From Acanthacorydalis orientalis (Eukaryota > Arthropoda > Insecta > Megaloptera > Corydalidae): a stretch of 64,000 bases of DNA. The position numbers were made by a program, and so were the translations under genes. The stretch lies in the NCBI GenBank assembly GCA_034766995.1, contig CM068317.1, forward strand, positions 17,191,654 to 17,255,653. Direction: 5' to 3'. The notes beneath the pieces were generated by a model. That model did not search any database. It had not been told where the DNA came from and saw only the letters and a list, made by a program, of their open reading frames with translations. This document shows positions 1 through 10,680 of the stretch, in pieces (position 1 is the first letter of the stretch; each line of letters opens with the position of its first letter).

Positions 1-826
1 TAAATTATTTATGTTATTGAATACTACAGGAAAGCTTATCAACTTGATGTAACAACCATATCATTCACACTCGAGAGTTGTTCAGAAACATTTTTCTGCT
101 TACAGCTACCATAAAAAATACATTTTTAATACCTCTTAACACTTTCAACGTTTTCTGGATTACAATGTTACTAATTATCTCTCCCAACCCACCCTTCACT
201 ACAATTTCTTACTTTTAGGGTATAATTAACTACCTATTTCATTTTAACAATTATTAGTTAAAAATTCAGTATATTTATGTGAAAGCAACTAGTTTCATAT
301 TAATTGCAAAACAGAAATTCAAATAACGACAGATGTGATGAAGTTGTTTAATTTATGTTAGTCATTGATGCCATACAAAATTCATTAAAACGCAATTAAA
401 CAAAGAGCGATTTTACACAAGCATTTGTGGCGCCACAAAACGTGATTTCATAGCTTGAAACAAATTGGTTACTATATATGTTTATATAGGTTTTGTATTA
501 TTGGACATACTGTCAACAATGTGTTTCCTGTTATGAAAGCACATTTTATGGAACCACAACACTCGTGTGAACTGCTTTATCTTTCGTTTTATGAAATAAA
601 AAAACTTTGTAGTTTTTTAGACAAAATTAATTTTAATTTAGAAATACTGTATAAAAAATATTGTATATTTTCCTTTGGTATATTAATTTCCAATTTTCTA
701 AAAAGTTTTATTCCTATTTTTCATTTACCCACATTGAAAAATTAAAACTCAAATAAATTACACATAATGTTCAAAATATCCAGAAAACTCTAGCATTTAA
801 TACATAATACTAAAATATTAAATGTG
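1..826. other. AT-rich stretch, no gene
   Basis: No supported gene. The longest opening, about 455-745 on the plus strand, begins with TTG and has no recognisable motif. The one notable detail is a perfect 16-base palindrome, TTTGTGGCGCCACAAA, at 424-439. Confidence 0.6.
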
Positions 827-1423
827 TTAAGGTAAAATAATTTTGAACAATAATTAGGTTTTTAAAATTAAGAAATATTCCTTCTTTACAAAATAAGAAT
901 GAAATGACTATAATGTTTTTCCAATTACGCTCAAATGTCGAACTTTTGAATGATCAACATTGACTACTTCTGCCACCTTTGAAGTTATTTTACGTGAGTC
1001 CGCTTCAATAATGGTTCTTACATCATTATTGTCTATAGCTGAAGAATGTCCACAAACCTCCTCATCATCAAGGTTTTCGCTTCCATTACGAAATTTTTAG
1101 AACCAGTGTTGAGTTGTACGTTCACTAATTGACTCCTCACCAAAAACAAATTTGATATTTCGATCAGTTTCTGTTACATTACGTCCCAATTTCAAGTCAT
1201 ATAACAAAATAGCGCGAATTTGCTATTTTCCATGACTAATTTAAGAGGTTATATCCAGCAATACTAAGGAATGAAAACAATAGACATAAACTGAAATTAG
1301 TAGTGCTAATTTCATTACTTGCAGTGATATATCACATTACTATAACAAAAAATAACGCTAACTAGAAAAACCGGCGCCAAACCTAAAATGATAAAAACTT
1401 CAATTATTTTTGCACCAACCTAA
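827..1423 (-). mobile_element. mariner relic, N-terminal half only
   Basis: On the minus strand the right end (about 1380-1423) is a cecropia-type mariner terminal repeat: reading inward it starts TTAGGTTGGTGCAAAAATAA, the form known from Hsmar1-like elements. Inside, about 915-1205 reads as the mariner helix-turn-helix region, with a degenerate TTQHWF..KF box, a DDEE(V)CG(H)S linker in place of the usual DEERSGRPS, and a DHSKVRHL segment matching the second helix-turn-helix. A stop falls just before KFRNG. Nothing of the catalytic domain (DEKW, HDN, SPDL) is present. A loose match to the same terminal repeat near 827 suggests the element ends there, which would make it an internal-deletion derivative, but that left end is weak. 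The element is dead. Confidence 0.8.
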
Positions 1424-1641
1424 TACATTTCTCATTGAAAAAATTAGATATCAATCTACTGATTCAAAATTTTAAACAAATATTTAAATTTGCATTTAAA
1501 AATTAATTTTCTTCATAGAAATATTATAAAAATAAAAGTAAATTATAAGTTATTTTAAATTTTTGTGATATATTTTTTTGCTAAAATAATTCATTTCGTA
1601 TTAATCTATCGGAAGAATTAAAATACTTTTTTCAATACATG

Positions 1642-2315
1642 TTAACCACTTGTGCTAGAAAGACGTGCCAGGCACGTCGAGATGTTTTTGTTCCAAAATC
1701 GCCAATGATATGGTATACACGTCGATAGTGAGATGAGAAAATAGAATAGTATAGAGGAGAAAATTTGTGAAAAGTTATAAGAAAATATTTTTTTAATTAA
1801 TGGATAGAATAACGCAAGAAAAAACTATGACAAAGGCTAAAAAATACTCTTTTAAAAAATTTCGGCTAGATGTGGAAGAATAAATTTTACAAACTGATCG
1901 TATTCCTGATTATTAAATGCATAAAAGGATTCTGTTGGTAGCACGCCGCTTCGTTTACAAGCAAATCAATGAGGACATTTTCTCAGGAACATTCCACCCA
2001 CAACAGCTAAAAAAATCCTCAAAGAAGATGTAAAGTATGCGCAAAAAAACAATAAACGCAGTGAAAACACCTGCAAGTGCAAGCAATGTCTAGTTGCATT
2101 ACATATTCCAGATTGTTTTGAAATGTATCACTCTGTACAAAATTATTAATAAACAAAATTACTGTTCATATGATATCTGTGTAAAATAGTTAAAGACAAA
2201 ATTCTTCACGCGAGGCTCTGCCGAGTATTCTCATTTCAAGTTTCGCCTCAAATGGCATTACAATGTAGCATTTGGGCACGCAAATCTGTGAACGGTTGCC
2301 AACGCAAATGGTTAA
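1642..2315 (+). mobile_element. piggyBac-like non-autonomous element with TTAA sites
   Basis: The element is bounded by TTAA at 1642-1645 and 2312-2315, the target site of piggyBac transposons. Inside each TTAA lie matching terminal repeats: CCACTTGTGCTAGAAAG at the left, and CCATTTGCGTTGGCAAC at the right when read inward on the opposite strand. Eleven of 17 bases match and most differences are transitions. Just inside the left repeat is a perfect 17-base palindrome, GACGTGCCAGGCACGTC. The interior is about 670 bp, far below the 2-3 kb of an autonomous piggyBac, and keeps only the end of the transposase gene (see 1800-2149). This is a deleted copy that could have been moved only in trans. 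Confidence 0.8.
1800..2149 (+). pseudogene. piggyBac transposase C-terminus (cysteine-rich domain), broken
   Basis: The 3' part (1973-2149, TAA stop) reads GHFLRNIPPT, then KNNKRSEN, paired cysteines in CKCKQC, and LHIPDCFEMYH. This is the C-terminal cysteine-rich zinc-binding domain of piggyBac transposases, which binds the element ends. The first Cys pair expected after the RC..C motif is lost: the position reads VKYAQ. An in-frame TGA precedes GHF; upstream in the same frame STPLRLQANQ corresponds to the family's PLRL.GRHFP segment. A separate small opening from ATG at 1800 (MDRITQEKTM...FRLDVEE) resembles the FRL.LAE.L helix that precedes this region. The catalytic DDD core is absent. The relic is non-functional, but assignment to the family is secure. 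Confidence 0.82.
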
Positions 2316-3196
2316 TACCTAGATACCCCATTAAATTTACCGTTATAATTAAATTAATAAATACCTAAAACTGTTTGTAAATCCGCTCAAAATTGCAGTT
2401 TTTAATCAGAACGATCAAACAATGCAATAGAAAACTACAAAAAGAAACTCATTTATGCCAATGTCAATTTGAGTACTACAGTTGTGTGTAGAATCCAACT
2501 AATATGTACAAAAGCCAAAATATGGAATATAAATAATAAATAGTTACTTATTTTATTTTAAATAGATAATATAAATTATATAACTCAAGTGAAATGGTAA
2601 ATAATTTAAATAAATTACAATCAAGTTTATGGAACTGAGGGTAAATACTCTTATGAATACACTAAATACACAAATGAATGTTAAACTTTTTGGAATAAAA
2701 AAAATGTATGATCAAATATGTTCAATAATTGAATATTTATCTTTTTTTAATAATTGCTTATGTGCGTTTGAGTGATCATAACATTCTCTTCACAGCGATA
2801 ATATACGGGAAAATATATTTTATTTAAATTATATTTTTTATTGAAATCAATAAAATGATTTTAATGACCTGCGAACATTAATAAAAATAGCATCAAAAAT
2901 CTATCGAATTCATAGAAAGATAATAAAAAATATATAATGTAAAGAACTAAATTGACATAAGAGTATTTAGAGCAAAAAATTATTAAATTTTTAAAAAAAA
3001 TATTCGTTACTTCATCTAATCTTTGACATCGTTCAAAATTGTTTGTTTTTACAATAATGTGTACTCAATATAACTGTATATTACGATTATCATACTTTTT
3101 TCTATATAAATCATCAATACGTAAACCAATTAGTATATATTAAATAAATAAGTCGATTAATATATATATAATGATGTAATTATTTTTTTATAATAA
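2316..3196. other. AT-rich stretch, no gene
   Basis: I see no coding potential, structural RNA or recognisable repeat, only poly-A/T-rich sequence and short TA runs near 3160-3180. Confidence 0.5.
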
Positions 3197-3382
3197 AAAA
3201 AACCCAGATTTCTATGATATCTATGGTGACGATAAATGTTTGCTTTGTCAGCTCATCGATTTCAAGTTTAATTCATTAAGTTTCGTTCTTAGATATTTTT
3301 TATGTTTAATTGATTATGTTGTAAAAACCAATAAATAGTTTTTTCTTTCTATTTTACCGTCAATTTTGACGGGCTATATACT
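3197..3382 (+). repeat. dispersed repeat, copy 1 (partner at 25079)
   Basis: This segment is shared with 25079-25282. Both begin in an A-run followed by AACCCA, pass through TTTAATT.ATTAAGTTTCGTTCT and a TTTTATGTTTAA block, and end with TTTGACGGGCTATATAC. There is no coding content and no clear terminal inverted repeat. It may be a MITE or a fragment of a longer element. The second copy has a (TA)n tract where this copy reads ATTGATTATG. Confidence 0.65.
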
Positions 3383-3419
3383 GTTTGAATAATAATAATT
3401 CAATATTTTTACAACGTAT

Positions 3420-4400
3420 ATAATAAAAGAAAAGGAGCTCATGTATCATAAGTTTTCGTTGCCTGAACAAATCTGAAACAAACTAGATAATAAGTATTCT
3501 GTTCGAAATTGTATAACTAGTACGTTTCTTAGAATTCACTCTGTATTCCATTGTTGGAAAAGACATACATAAAATCGAAATTCCGGTAAGCTCGCATCGT
3601 CGTATTGAACCGCTTCGGAAAGTATACATTTTGTCTCAACACAACAACTTTATCACAGATCTACGTCCGGCCAACTGAGCTAACTGACTCATAACTTAAA
3701 TCTTCTTAAGTGAATAAGTCCTTTATCATTGTCCTTTGTCCGAGTCAATGTTAAAATCTAATAACGCGAATTTCTCGTTACCCTTATTTAAGAATTGAAT
3801 CCCGTAAAATTCGCACGAAACAACAGACACAAATAGGAGTGGGAGATGCGCGCGCTGGTATGAGGTGTGTGTCAGTCGATGGGTTGGCGACGATGGTAGG
3901 GTTGTTTCGGCGTGGAAGAAAACGAAGCAGTAATAGTGATGGCATTGTAGTATCTATTTAGGATAGGCCGGGTCTTACGTTTGTTTTATTATCAGCGGCT
4001 GTAGTCAGAGCCAACCTGATCCCTCTCGTGCCGTGCCGATGTCGTGTTACCGTCATTATCGGATACGCGGTGACAGATTTATCGTCCCGTATCGGAGTTT
4101 GCATCTGTTTCATCTGTACACACCCTAGTTCGAACGAATCACCGACCGTATATGTGTACGTGTACATGTATACATTTAATGTACGTGTATGTGTGTATAT
4201 AGTCTTTGTACGTGTGTATGTATCTGTCTGCATACGCCGTCGGCGTAAGATACTGAAAATTGGTATCTTATCAAAAATATTTCGATGTCGTTGCGGATGG
4301 AAACATTCAACGTCCGGTTGATCTAGAAAAGACGTCTGATGTCGCGAAATAGAAGAAGAATGAATGCGTTGTGCGACGTTCGATACATACGAAGAACACA
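3420..4400. other. GC-elevated, repeat-poor island
   Basis: Base composition changes clearly here: CpG-containing words such as GCGCGCTGG, GGCGACGATGG, CGTGCCGTGCCG and CGCCGTCGGCG cluster between about 3840 and 4390, while the flanks are AT-rich. TG-rich runs (4140-4240) lie inside. Overlapping openings on both strands (minus 3958-4401, plus 4028-4321) have no recognisable domain and are partly translated TG repeat, so I do not call a gene. An exon, a promoter or a conserved regulatory element are all possible. I cannot choose among them from sequence alone. Confidence 0.4.
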
Positions 4401-4796
4401 TTATGTGATTTTAATTCTGAAATAAATCACATTTTTCTCTTCTAGTGGATTTATTGTATAGACAAATGTATATTTGTTTCAGAACAAAAATAGATACCAA
4501 AAAGAAATTTATACAAACATTTTCTAAAGCTTGAAATTGTTTTTAATTTAGAACATCAGATAAGGAAATATTAATTACTAATCTTTTGCTCTCTTTTAGG
4601 AAAATGAATCAATTTTAAATAGTAAAAATGATTAAGTAAAATATAATTGTAAATTAAAGCAAATCTTATAAAATAGAAATAATGTAAAATAAATATATTT
4701 TTTTGAATAAAATTACATTTATTCACTCTTTTTAATTTAATAATCGTTGGTCGAATTAAAAGTAATATTTTTTTCCTAAAGATTAAAATTATTGTG

Positions 4797-4798
<2 letters not shown>
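4401..4798. other. AT-rich stretch, no gene
   Basis: Very AT-rich sequence leading into the TA tract. Nothing recognisable. Confidence 0.5.
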
Positions 4799-4969
<171 letters not shown>

Positions 4970-5329
4970 TAGAATCCGGTTTATTCGGATTAAACGGGAT
5001 CAGGTCCAATCCGGATAACCGGAAATCCGGATAAACCAAAAAATTTGTTAACATAAATAACACATAAATAACACATCTTATATTTTTTTATTTATTTCAC
5101 ATTTTATATACTTTTACAATAATATTAACAGTACAAAGCAAAAAACGTGTCTACATACAATATAAGTTCGATTTCAATTAAACCGGTCATTTCCAAAACT
5201 ATATGTCATGTTTTTTTCAAAATTGCTTTTTTTTGTCGAAATTAGATTCTTGTGGGTGACTTCATATTCACCATAAATTTACTTTATCCACGTTGTGCCT
5301 AACTGTCAAACGTGGTCATTCTTTTTTGG

Positions 5330-5865
5330 CTAACGACAGTGATTTTAGTGTTATTAAAAAGACTGTATGAGAACATGATGATAGATATGTGCCAAAGAAT
5401 ACGTTAATATGGTTACTCAATTCAGTTAAAAGTTTCAGTAAAAGAAGTATTATACAAACAGAAGAATTTTTTAATTTTAAAAAATGGTGGCTTCCGTTTT
5501 ACAAAAAAGAATTGTTTTTCAACTGAATCGTATGAGAAAAGAGTTCCAAAAGATCAGAAACATTTGCCTCTTCAATATACATGTGCTTTTAATACGATAC
5601 TAACAAACCTGGGATGGTGGAGACTAAGGAATTCATAAATGGTTCATCCAAAAACACATTCCAGCTACTAAAACATACTACAACTATGATGTCACTTCCA
5701 TTTTCGAAAGCATATGGGTCAAAGAACTCCATAAAGTATCAAAAATAGACAATTTAAAACAAGTGAAAGATAGCATCTTGGATGACCACATGTCATTTTA
5801 CAACGAAATATTCAGTAGTACAACCGAAAAACGAAAGAAACTCTGTTAGAATCCGATGGCGAATA
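5330..5865 (+). pseudogene. unrecognised coding-like relic
   Basis: The plus strand reads as protein-like sequence with frame changes. One frame gives SVKSFSKRSIIQTEEFF followed by NFKKWWLPFYKKELFFN; further on another gives PGMVETKEFINGSSKNTFQL, and another gives KVSKIDNLKQVKDSILDDH then MSFYNEIFSSTTEKRKKLC. Tryptophan, lysine and charged residues are denser than in chance AT-rich translation, and the frames follow one another, as expected for a gene decayed by small indels. I do not recognise the family and assign no function. It lies inside the Tigger relic but on the opposite strand, so it is probably part of a nested insertion. Confidence 0.35.
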
Positions 5866-5989
5866 CAAATATGTACCTTAATATTAGATTATAAGCAAGA
5901 TACACATTTTTGTGATATAATATAATGTTTTTTTTAATAAAGAATCAACAAAAACATATTTTTTAAACAATATATTATGCATTTAATAC

Positions 5990-6220
5990 TATTTCCTGAA
6001 GGAACAACATAATTCAAAACAATTTATATTAATTTTTTTTATACATTAAGGTTTCATAGAATAACAACTATAAAGCAACTAACAAATTAAAATCCTAATA
6101 AATAGGCTTTATTAGGCTTTTAATTTGTTAGTTGCTTTATAGTTATTTTCCTACGAAACCTTAATGTATAAAAAAAATTAATATAAATTGTTTTGAATTA
6201 TGTTGTTTTTTCAGGAAATA
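5990..6220. repeat. large foldback (inverted repeat, ~115-bp arms)
   Basis: The left arm runs from TATTTCCTGA (5990) to about 6103 and the right arm mirrors it to TCAGGAAATA (6220). The arms are nearly perfect complements through the AACATAATTCAAAACAA, TTAAGGTTTC and AACTATAAAGCAACTAACAA blocks, with only a few bases between them at the centre. A transcript would form one long hairpin. No coding. It could be a foldback transposon or MITE nested in the Tigger relic. Confidence 0.9.
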
Positions 6221-6299
6221 GATTTAGATTTTCTTTATTAATATGTTTTAATATTAACAAAGAAACTCTTTAAAAAATCTTATTTTTTGTGTTCCGCAG

Positions 6300-7421
6300 T
6301 TTTTGTAGTTGTGTTCCGCGCAATGTAGTTTTTGAAATGATCGATTCAATTAGGATACTGTACATCATTCATGAGTTCCATCTTTTTTTGTTTCGTCTTT
6401 AAATGACGCTTACGTGTTGTGTAGTCCCGTAGACGCTTTATCATAATGAGTTCAGTCGATGCCATGTCAGGTTGCTCTTCTAAGGATATTAACACATTTT
6501 CGAGCATCGTTGTCGCTTATTGTTGTGACTAAAGCGTCCATCTTCTCGCTCTACTACCTGCATCGTCATTAGAATTACCATCAGTGTCCACATTGTCATT
6601 TGTTCAACAAGCCCCAGTAATGTATCCAGCATTGTCGCATTGTAACCACGATTTGACATCATCGACCTCTACATCTGCACACTCTTCTATATTTCTGAAC
6701 ATTCTAAAGAGCTAATATCATCATCAATATCAACCACTTCCTCATAATTGTGCAGTTTTAAGCTGGACATTTTTCTACTACTTTACAGTGGTCGATTCAC
6801 TAACATGGTCGCAGGATGAATCAGCCATGTAAATAACGTCCTTAATGTTAATTGATTTCAAAATGGAAACTACGTCTTTTTCTTCATTTCTTTCAGGTTC
6901 CTGTTCAATAAGTTTCTTAAGAAACTGCTTTCTTATAACGGCTCTTTAAAATTGCAAGCACTGCCTGGTCCCTGAGCTGTATTAATGCTGTTATATTAGT
7001 CGGAAAAAAATAATTTTGATATCTTTACTAACCAGTTCTTCTTCTGTTGGGTGAGATAGAACATTGTCAACTAACAATATTGCTTTCAATAGAAACGCTT
7101 CTTTTATTAAGTGACTTTGTGCCCGAAATTATGAAAAAAAATTCCTTAAAATCGCATTATTCATCCAAAAACATTGCAGGGACTTCTAAACAACAGGAAA
7201 GGAAGAAACTTTTGTATGTATTAAAACACGAGGCTTGACAAATTTTCCGACAAATAAAATGTGTAATTTATGTTTCCTTGACGCATTACTGCAAGCAAGA
7301 AATGTGATCTTCTCCTTTCATTTTTGTAACCTTTAGCTGAATCTTTTGATTTCCAAGTTAAGGTCTTTACTGGTAGCACCTTGTGAAAAGACCAGTTTCA
7401 TTGGCATTATACATTTGATCT
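6300..7421 (-). pseudogene. Tigger/pogo (DDE_1) transposase, dead
   Basis: Read on the minus strand, QIYNANETGLF (about 7387-7421) matches the family's QIYNADETGLF, with the first catalytic Asp changed to Asn. LLVDNVLSHPTEEEL (about 7040-7085) matches LLLDNAPSHP...EEL and holds the second Asp. TNITALIQLRDQAVLAILKS (about 6935-7000) matches PPNTTALIQPMDQGVIA.FK, with the third Asp. An acidic C-terminal region follows, including MADSSCDHVSESTTVK. Frameshifts and stops separate the blocks. The N-terminal CENP-B-like DNA-binding region is missing. Such transposases cut and paste DNA at TA sites; this one cannot be active. Confidence 0.8.
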
Positions 7422-7461
7422 GGCTTTATAAATTTAATCCGGATAAATGCGGTTCTACTAT

Positions 7462-7463
<2 letters not shown>

Positions 7464-7552
<89 letters not shown>
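7464..7552. repeat. (TA)n microsatellite, right flank of Tigger relic
   Basis: Nearly pure TA repeat beginning within a few bases of the right Tigger terminal repeat. Confidence 0.95.
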
Positions 7553-7555
<3 letters not shown>

Positions 7556-7879
7556 TAGTTACTTTCAAGGTATACAGAAAATTGAAATTTAACACATTCC
7601 TAGCTTTTACCCTACAATTGATAAAAATTGAGATTTTGTGTTATTGGCACTGTAAAATAAATGTAGTATTCCTGATTAAAATACTTCATTAATGAAATAA
7701 AATTGAAAATATCAAAAGACATCACAAGATGTGTTATATGATCACGATATGATAAATTGTAAGAACATCCGTAAGAGAAAGAATTAATGTGACCAAATTT
7801 TTGAAATTTTATATCAGTAAACTGAAAATTTACTGTTTACTTTTTTTAGTAAATTATTTTTCGTATCAGAAACCACACC
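7553..7879. other. AT-rich stretch, no gene
   Basis: Nothing recognisable. Confidence 0.5.
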
Positions 7880-8165
7880 AAACTTTTTTGAACAAAAATA
7901 TTCAATAAATTATTATTGATTATTTTTGAATGTCGCTTTTAAGATTTTGTTTGCAGCACCATTATTCTCGGAGCACCAGGGACAGAAAATCTCAAGATTT
8001 TTTTCAAATTTTTCTTTATTTTATTTTAATTCAATAATAATTTATTAAATATTTTTGTACAAAAGACGTTGTTGTGATTTATGGCTTCGAAAAAAATTAT
8101 TTGTGAAAGTGAATTTTCCATAGTGTCAGAACTGTTTTATGACACTCTCGATAATTGAATGTTTT
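7880..8165 (+). repeat. dispersed repeat R1, copy 1
   Basis: Shares blocks with 24780-25010: AATATTCAATAAAT followed by a TTAT.GAT.AT core, then CAG..CCATT.T...G...CA.G.ACAGAAAA. Its 3' part (about 8030-8150, including CATAGTGTCAGAA) is shared with 10555-10680. Non-coding. The copy near 24.8 kb sits in a foldback, so this is probably a MITE family. Confidence 0.55.
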
Positions 8166-8354
8166 ACATGTAATTTTTACTTATATTGGAATGAATTTAA
8201 TTTTTGTTTAATAAAAATCAAAAATAGAGTAACCTTATTTTCTGGAAAACCAGTACGAAGAATAAATGATAGTTTTAAATATATTTAACGGGATTTATAC
8301 AACCAACAGCTGATTAGAATGTAAACTCTAAATATACTTTGCGACTTAGTTATA

Positions 8355-9012
8355 ACAGGTGGGCTGAAAAGTTCGTAGGCTGACACATAGATGGCGCTAC
8401 TAGTATCAAATCCATATGATTTTTAGTTAGCCCTAACCTTCAAAAGACGCGTGTATAAATTTGACAGCTGTTGCACTATTAGTATCTGAGTTATAGCATT
8501 TTTAGTGAAAGAACTTTTGTTACCTTGAAAAAATGGATAAAAAGGAATTTCGTGTGTTAATAAAGCATTGCTTTTTGGAGAAAAAAAATACTGTTGAAAC
8601 CAAGGCTTGGCTTAATAAATATTATTCGGACTCTGCACCAGGAAAATCAACCGTAGAGAAGTGGTTTGCTAAATTTAAACGAGGCGAAATGAGCACCGAG
8701 GACGATGCACGCAGTGGACGCCCCAAAGAGGCTGTTACCGACGAAAACATCAAAAAAGTCCACAAACTAATTTTTGATAACCGTAAAGTGAAGTTGATTG
8801 AGATAGCTGACACCCTAAAGATATCAAAGGAACGTGTTGGTCATATCGTGCATGAATATTTGGATATGCGAAAGCTCTGTTCAAAGTGGGTGCCGCGCGA
8901 GCTCACAATCGACCAAAAACAACAACGAATCGATGATTCTAAGGAGTGTTTGGAGCACTGTATTGCACACAGATTTCAAAGTGAGAAAAAACTCCAACAT
9001 AAGATAAACTAA
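8355..9012 (+). mobile_element. mariner element, 5' half
   Basis: A mariner 5' end, ACAGGTGGGCTGAAAAGTTC, starts at about 8355, followed by a 5' untranslated stretch and an intact N-terminal transposase frame (8533-9012). No catalytic domain or 3' terminal repeat follows. The sequence differs from the cecropia-type copies elsewhere in the window, both in its terminal repeat and in having LIKHCFLEKKNTVETKAWL. It is the best-preserved coding stretch in the window and therefore probably the youngest insertion. Confidence 0.85.
8533..9012 (+). pseudogene. mariner transposase N-terminal fragment, 159 codons
   Basis: This uninterrupted reading frame covers the paired helix-turn-helix DNA-binding region of a mariner transposase. 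MDKKEFRVLIKHCFLEKKNT starts it; a WFAKFKRGE box ends the first helix-turn-helix; DDARSGRPKEAVT is the GRPR-like linker; LKISKERVGHIVHEYLDMRK is the second helix-turn-helix; KWVPREL is the signature before the catalytic domain. A complete mariner transposase has about 345 residues. Here the frame ends after the RIDDSKECLEH region, before the first catalytic Asp, so it cannot transpose. It could at most bind terminal repeats. The ATG at 8533 aligns with the usual family start. Confidence 0.88.
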
Positions 9013-9156
9013 CTCATCAATTTTCAAAGTGATAACCAACTCAATCTATTGAAAAAAAAATTTGGTCTGGCATTTTTCAGTCATAGCTCTGTTTTGAATT
9101 AAAATATTTTCTCATCGTTTTAGAATTTTAAATTTCCAATCTTAACATTTAAAAAC

Positions 9157-9158
<2 letters not shown>

Positions 9159-9204
<46 letters not shown>
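9159..9204. repeat. (TA)n microsatellite at mariner junction
   Basis: About 23 TA units directly before the mariner terminal repeat. The inverted sister copy has only a short TATAT at the same junction (10437-10446). Confidence 0.95.
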
Positions 9205-9207
<3 letters not shown>

Positions 9208-9412
9208 ACCAAACAATTGGGATAACCTCATAAAACTGTAAAATACACGACAACGTCTAAAAAACAGCACATTAGGCATTACATACTTTTCGTATTACAG
9301 TTGAGAAAAATATTGCCGAAGCCGCAGAAATGATTTTTTTTATCCTTGGGGAAGGTGTGGTTACGATTAAAACATGCAAAAAATGCTAAAACAAGAGAAG
9401 AAGTCCGAAAAT
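9205..9412 (+). mobile_element. mariner 5' fragment (left copy)
   Basis: A mariner terminal repeat followed by the start of the transposase gene, degenerate. The equivalent of (K)HIRHCILFALQLKK is visible only with frameshifts, followed by a remnant of the SEAA.MICSALG segment. Only the first helix-turn-helix region is present. Confidence 0.75.
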
Positions 9413-10230
9413 GTATACATTATATACTATATGCTATGGGAAACTATCAATATATTGTTATGCATTCTATTGTTTTATATATCACTAACAACTGTACCTA
9501 ACATTTTAAAAAAATCTAAAACGTGCTATAACTAAGATTCAAGTCTGTCTGTAGTGTCGCTTTTAACAAATATGATCAATTATTATTTTTATTTGTGGTA
9601 TCTACAAGCTGTAGGGTTTTTTACGTAGACAAGAAATAATTTGGGTTAGTTAAATTTTTCGTTTTCTACATAATTTTATTATACAATATAATTGAGCTAC
9701 CCGACTGGCTCACTATTATTATAATATTGATATAAGGAAAATATTTATGGAACTTATTATTATCTTATTCTTACTTATCATTATATGATAATTTTAACAG
9801 ATTTTCTATAGAAGCCATCCTATTTTTCTAAAAAATATTTTTTTGAAATATAACTTGAAATTTATTTATTTTAAAATAATTGGATGAATCGACTTGAAAG
9901 TATCAGTGAACTAAATATGGTCTACGGGTTGTACATTAATAATATCTAACATAAAGTTCTGACAAGAAACAATAGATGTTCCTATATATTTTGAGAATAA
10001 AGGCATCGCCATAGAAATATATATATATAAGTAACAATCAAAAATGATCAATAATATTAGGAGTACAAATTAATCTGGTGCTTCTTTTATTGATTTTTTT
10101 ACAGAAAAATGGAATGTATTTCAATTATCAAAATATGCTCCATTATTTTATATCTTTCCTCCATCTACTGGGTAACTGGGAAATCGCTTATCGAAAAAAA
10201 CTACAGCTTTGAATAGATGAAGTCGTAATG
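9413..10230. other. spacer between inverted arms
   Basis: About 820 bp of AT-rich sequence between the two arms. I see no further transposase motif that I can name and no supported gene. Confidence 0.5.
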
Positions 10231-10436
10231 AATTTTCGGACCTCTTTCTCTATTTTAACATTTATTAGATATTTTATGCTTCACATCTTTCCCTAAAGCT
10301 GAACAAATCATTCCTGCGGCTTCGGAAACATTTTTTTCAACTGTAATGCGAAAAGTATGCAATGTCTAATATGCTTTTTTTCGGACGTCATCGTGTTCAC
10401 TACTGTTTTATGAAGTTGTGCCAACTATTTGACCAA
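10231..10436 (-). mobile_element. mariner 5' fragment (right, inverted copy)
   Basis: Minus strand: terminal repeat TTGGTCAAATAGTTGG from 10436, then ATG at 10391 opening MTSEKKHIRHCILFALQLKK, a typical mariner transposase N-terminus. A one-base loss in an A-run shifts the frame, after which NVSEAAGMICSALGKDV continues. The fragment ends at about 10231. Confidence 0.8.
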
Positions 10437-10560
10437 GATATATAGTATTTTTAAATATTAATGTTAGAAGTTCAAAATCCTAAAACGACGAGAAAATATT
10501 TTGATTTTAAAAAGAGTTATGATTGATTCAATTTAAAGGCACTGAATTAATTTTTACACC
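10437..10560 (-). repeat. right arm flank of inverted duplication
   Basis: Reverse complement of 9050-9158. At the element junction it has only a few TA bases in place of the 46-bp tract seen in the left copy. Confidence 0.8.
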
Positions 10561-10680
10561 CAATAATTTATTCAGCATTTTCGAATAGAAAATTTTTGTG
10601 GTTTGTGAGGGGAGAGAAAAATTCATTTGTGAAACATAATTCATAGTGTCAGAATTGTATTAGAAACAACTTTTTTACTA
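10555..10680 (+). repeat. dispersed repeat R1, partial copy
   Basis: Matches about 8030-8150: CAATAATTTATT near the start, TT(C)ATTTGTGAAA in the middle, and CATAGTGTCAGAA.TG near the end. Confidence 0.5.

Larger units (their letters stand above)
9050..9412 (+). repeat. left arm of inverted duplication with a mariner head
   Basis: This segment is repeated in opposite orientation at 10231-10560. The match covers unique flank (9050-9158, including AAAATATTTTCTC.TCGTTTTAG) and continues through the mariner terminal repeat (TTGACCAAACAATTGGGATA from 9205) and the start of its transposase to about 9412. Because flank and element are shared together, this is a duplicated genomic segment and not two independent insertions. 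Confidence 0.85.

Noticed and set aside
455..745. 96-codon plus-strand opening
   Set aside because: It starts with TTG, is rich in Leu/Phe/Tyr/Lys as expected from AT-rich chance sequence, and has no motif.
3958..4401. 147-codon minus-strand reading frame
   Set aside because: No domain is visible, part of it is a translated TG-rich run, and an opposing frame overlaps it. Composition alone does not make it a gene.
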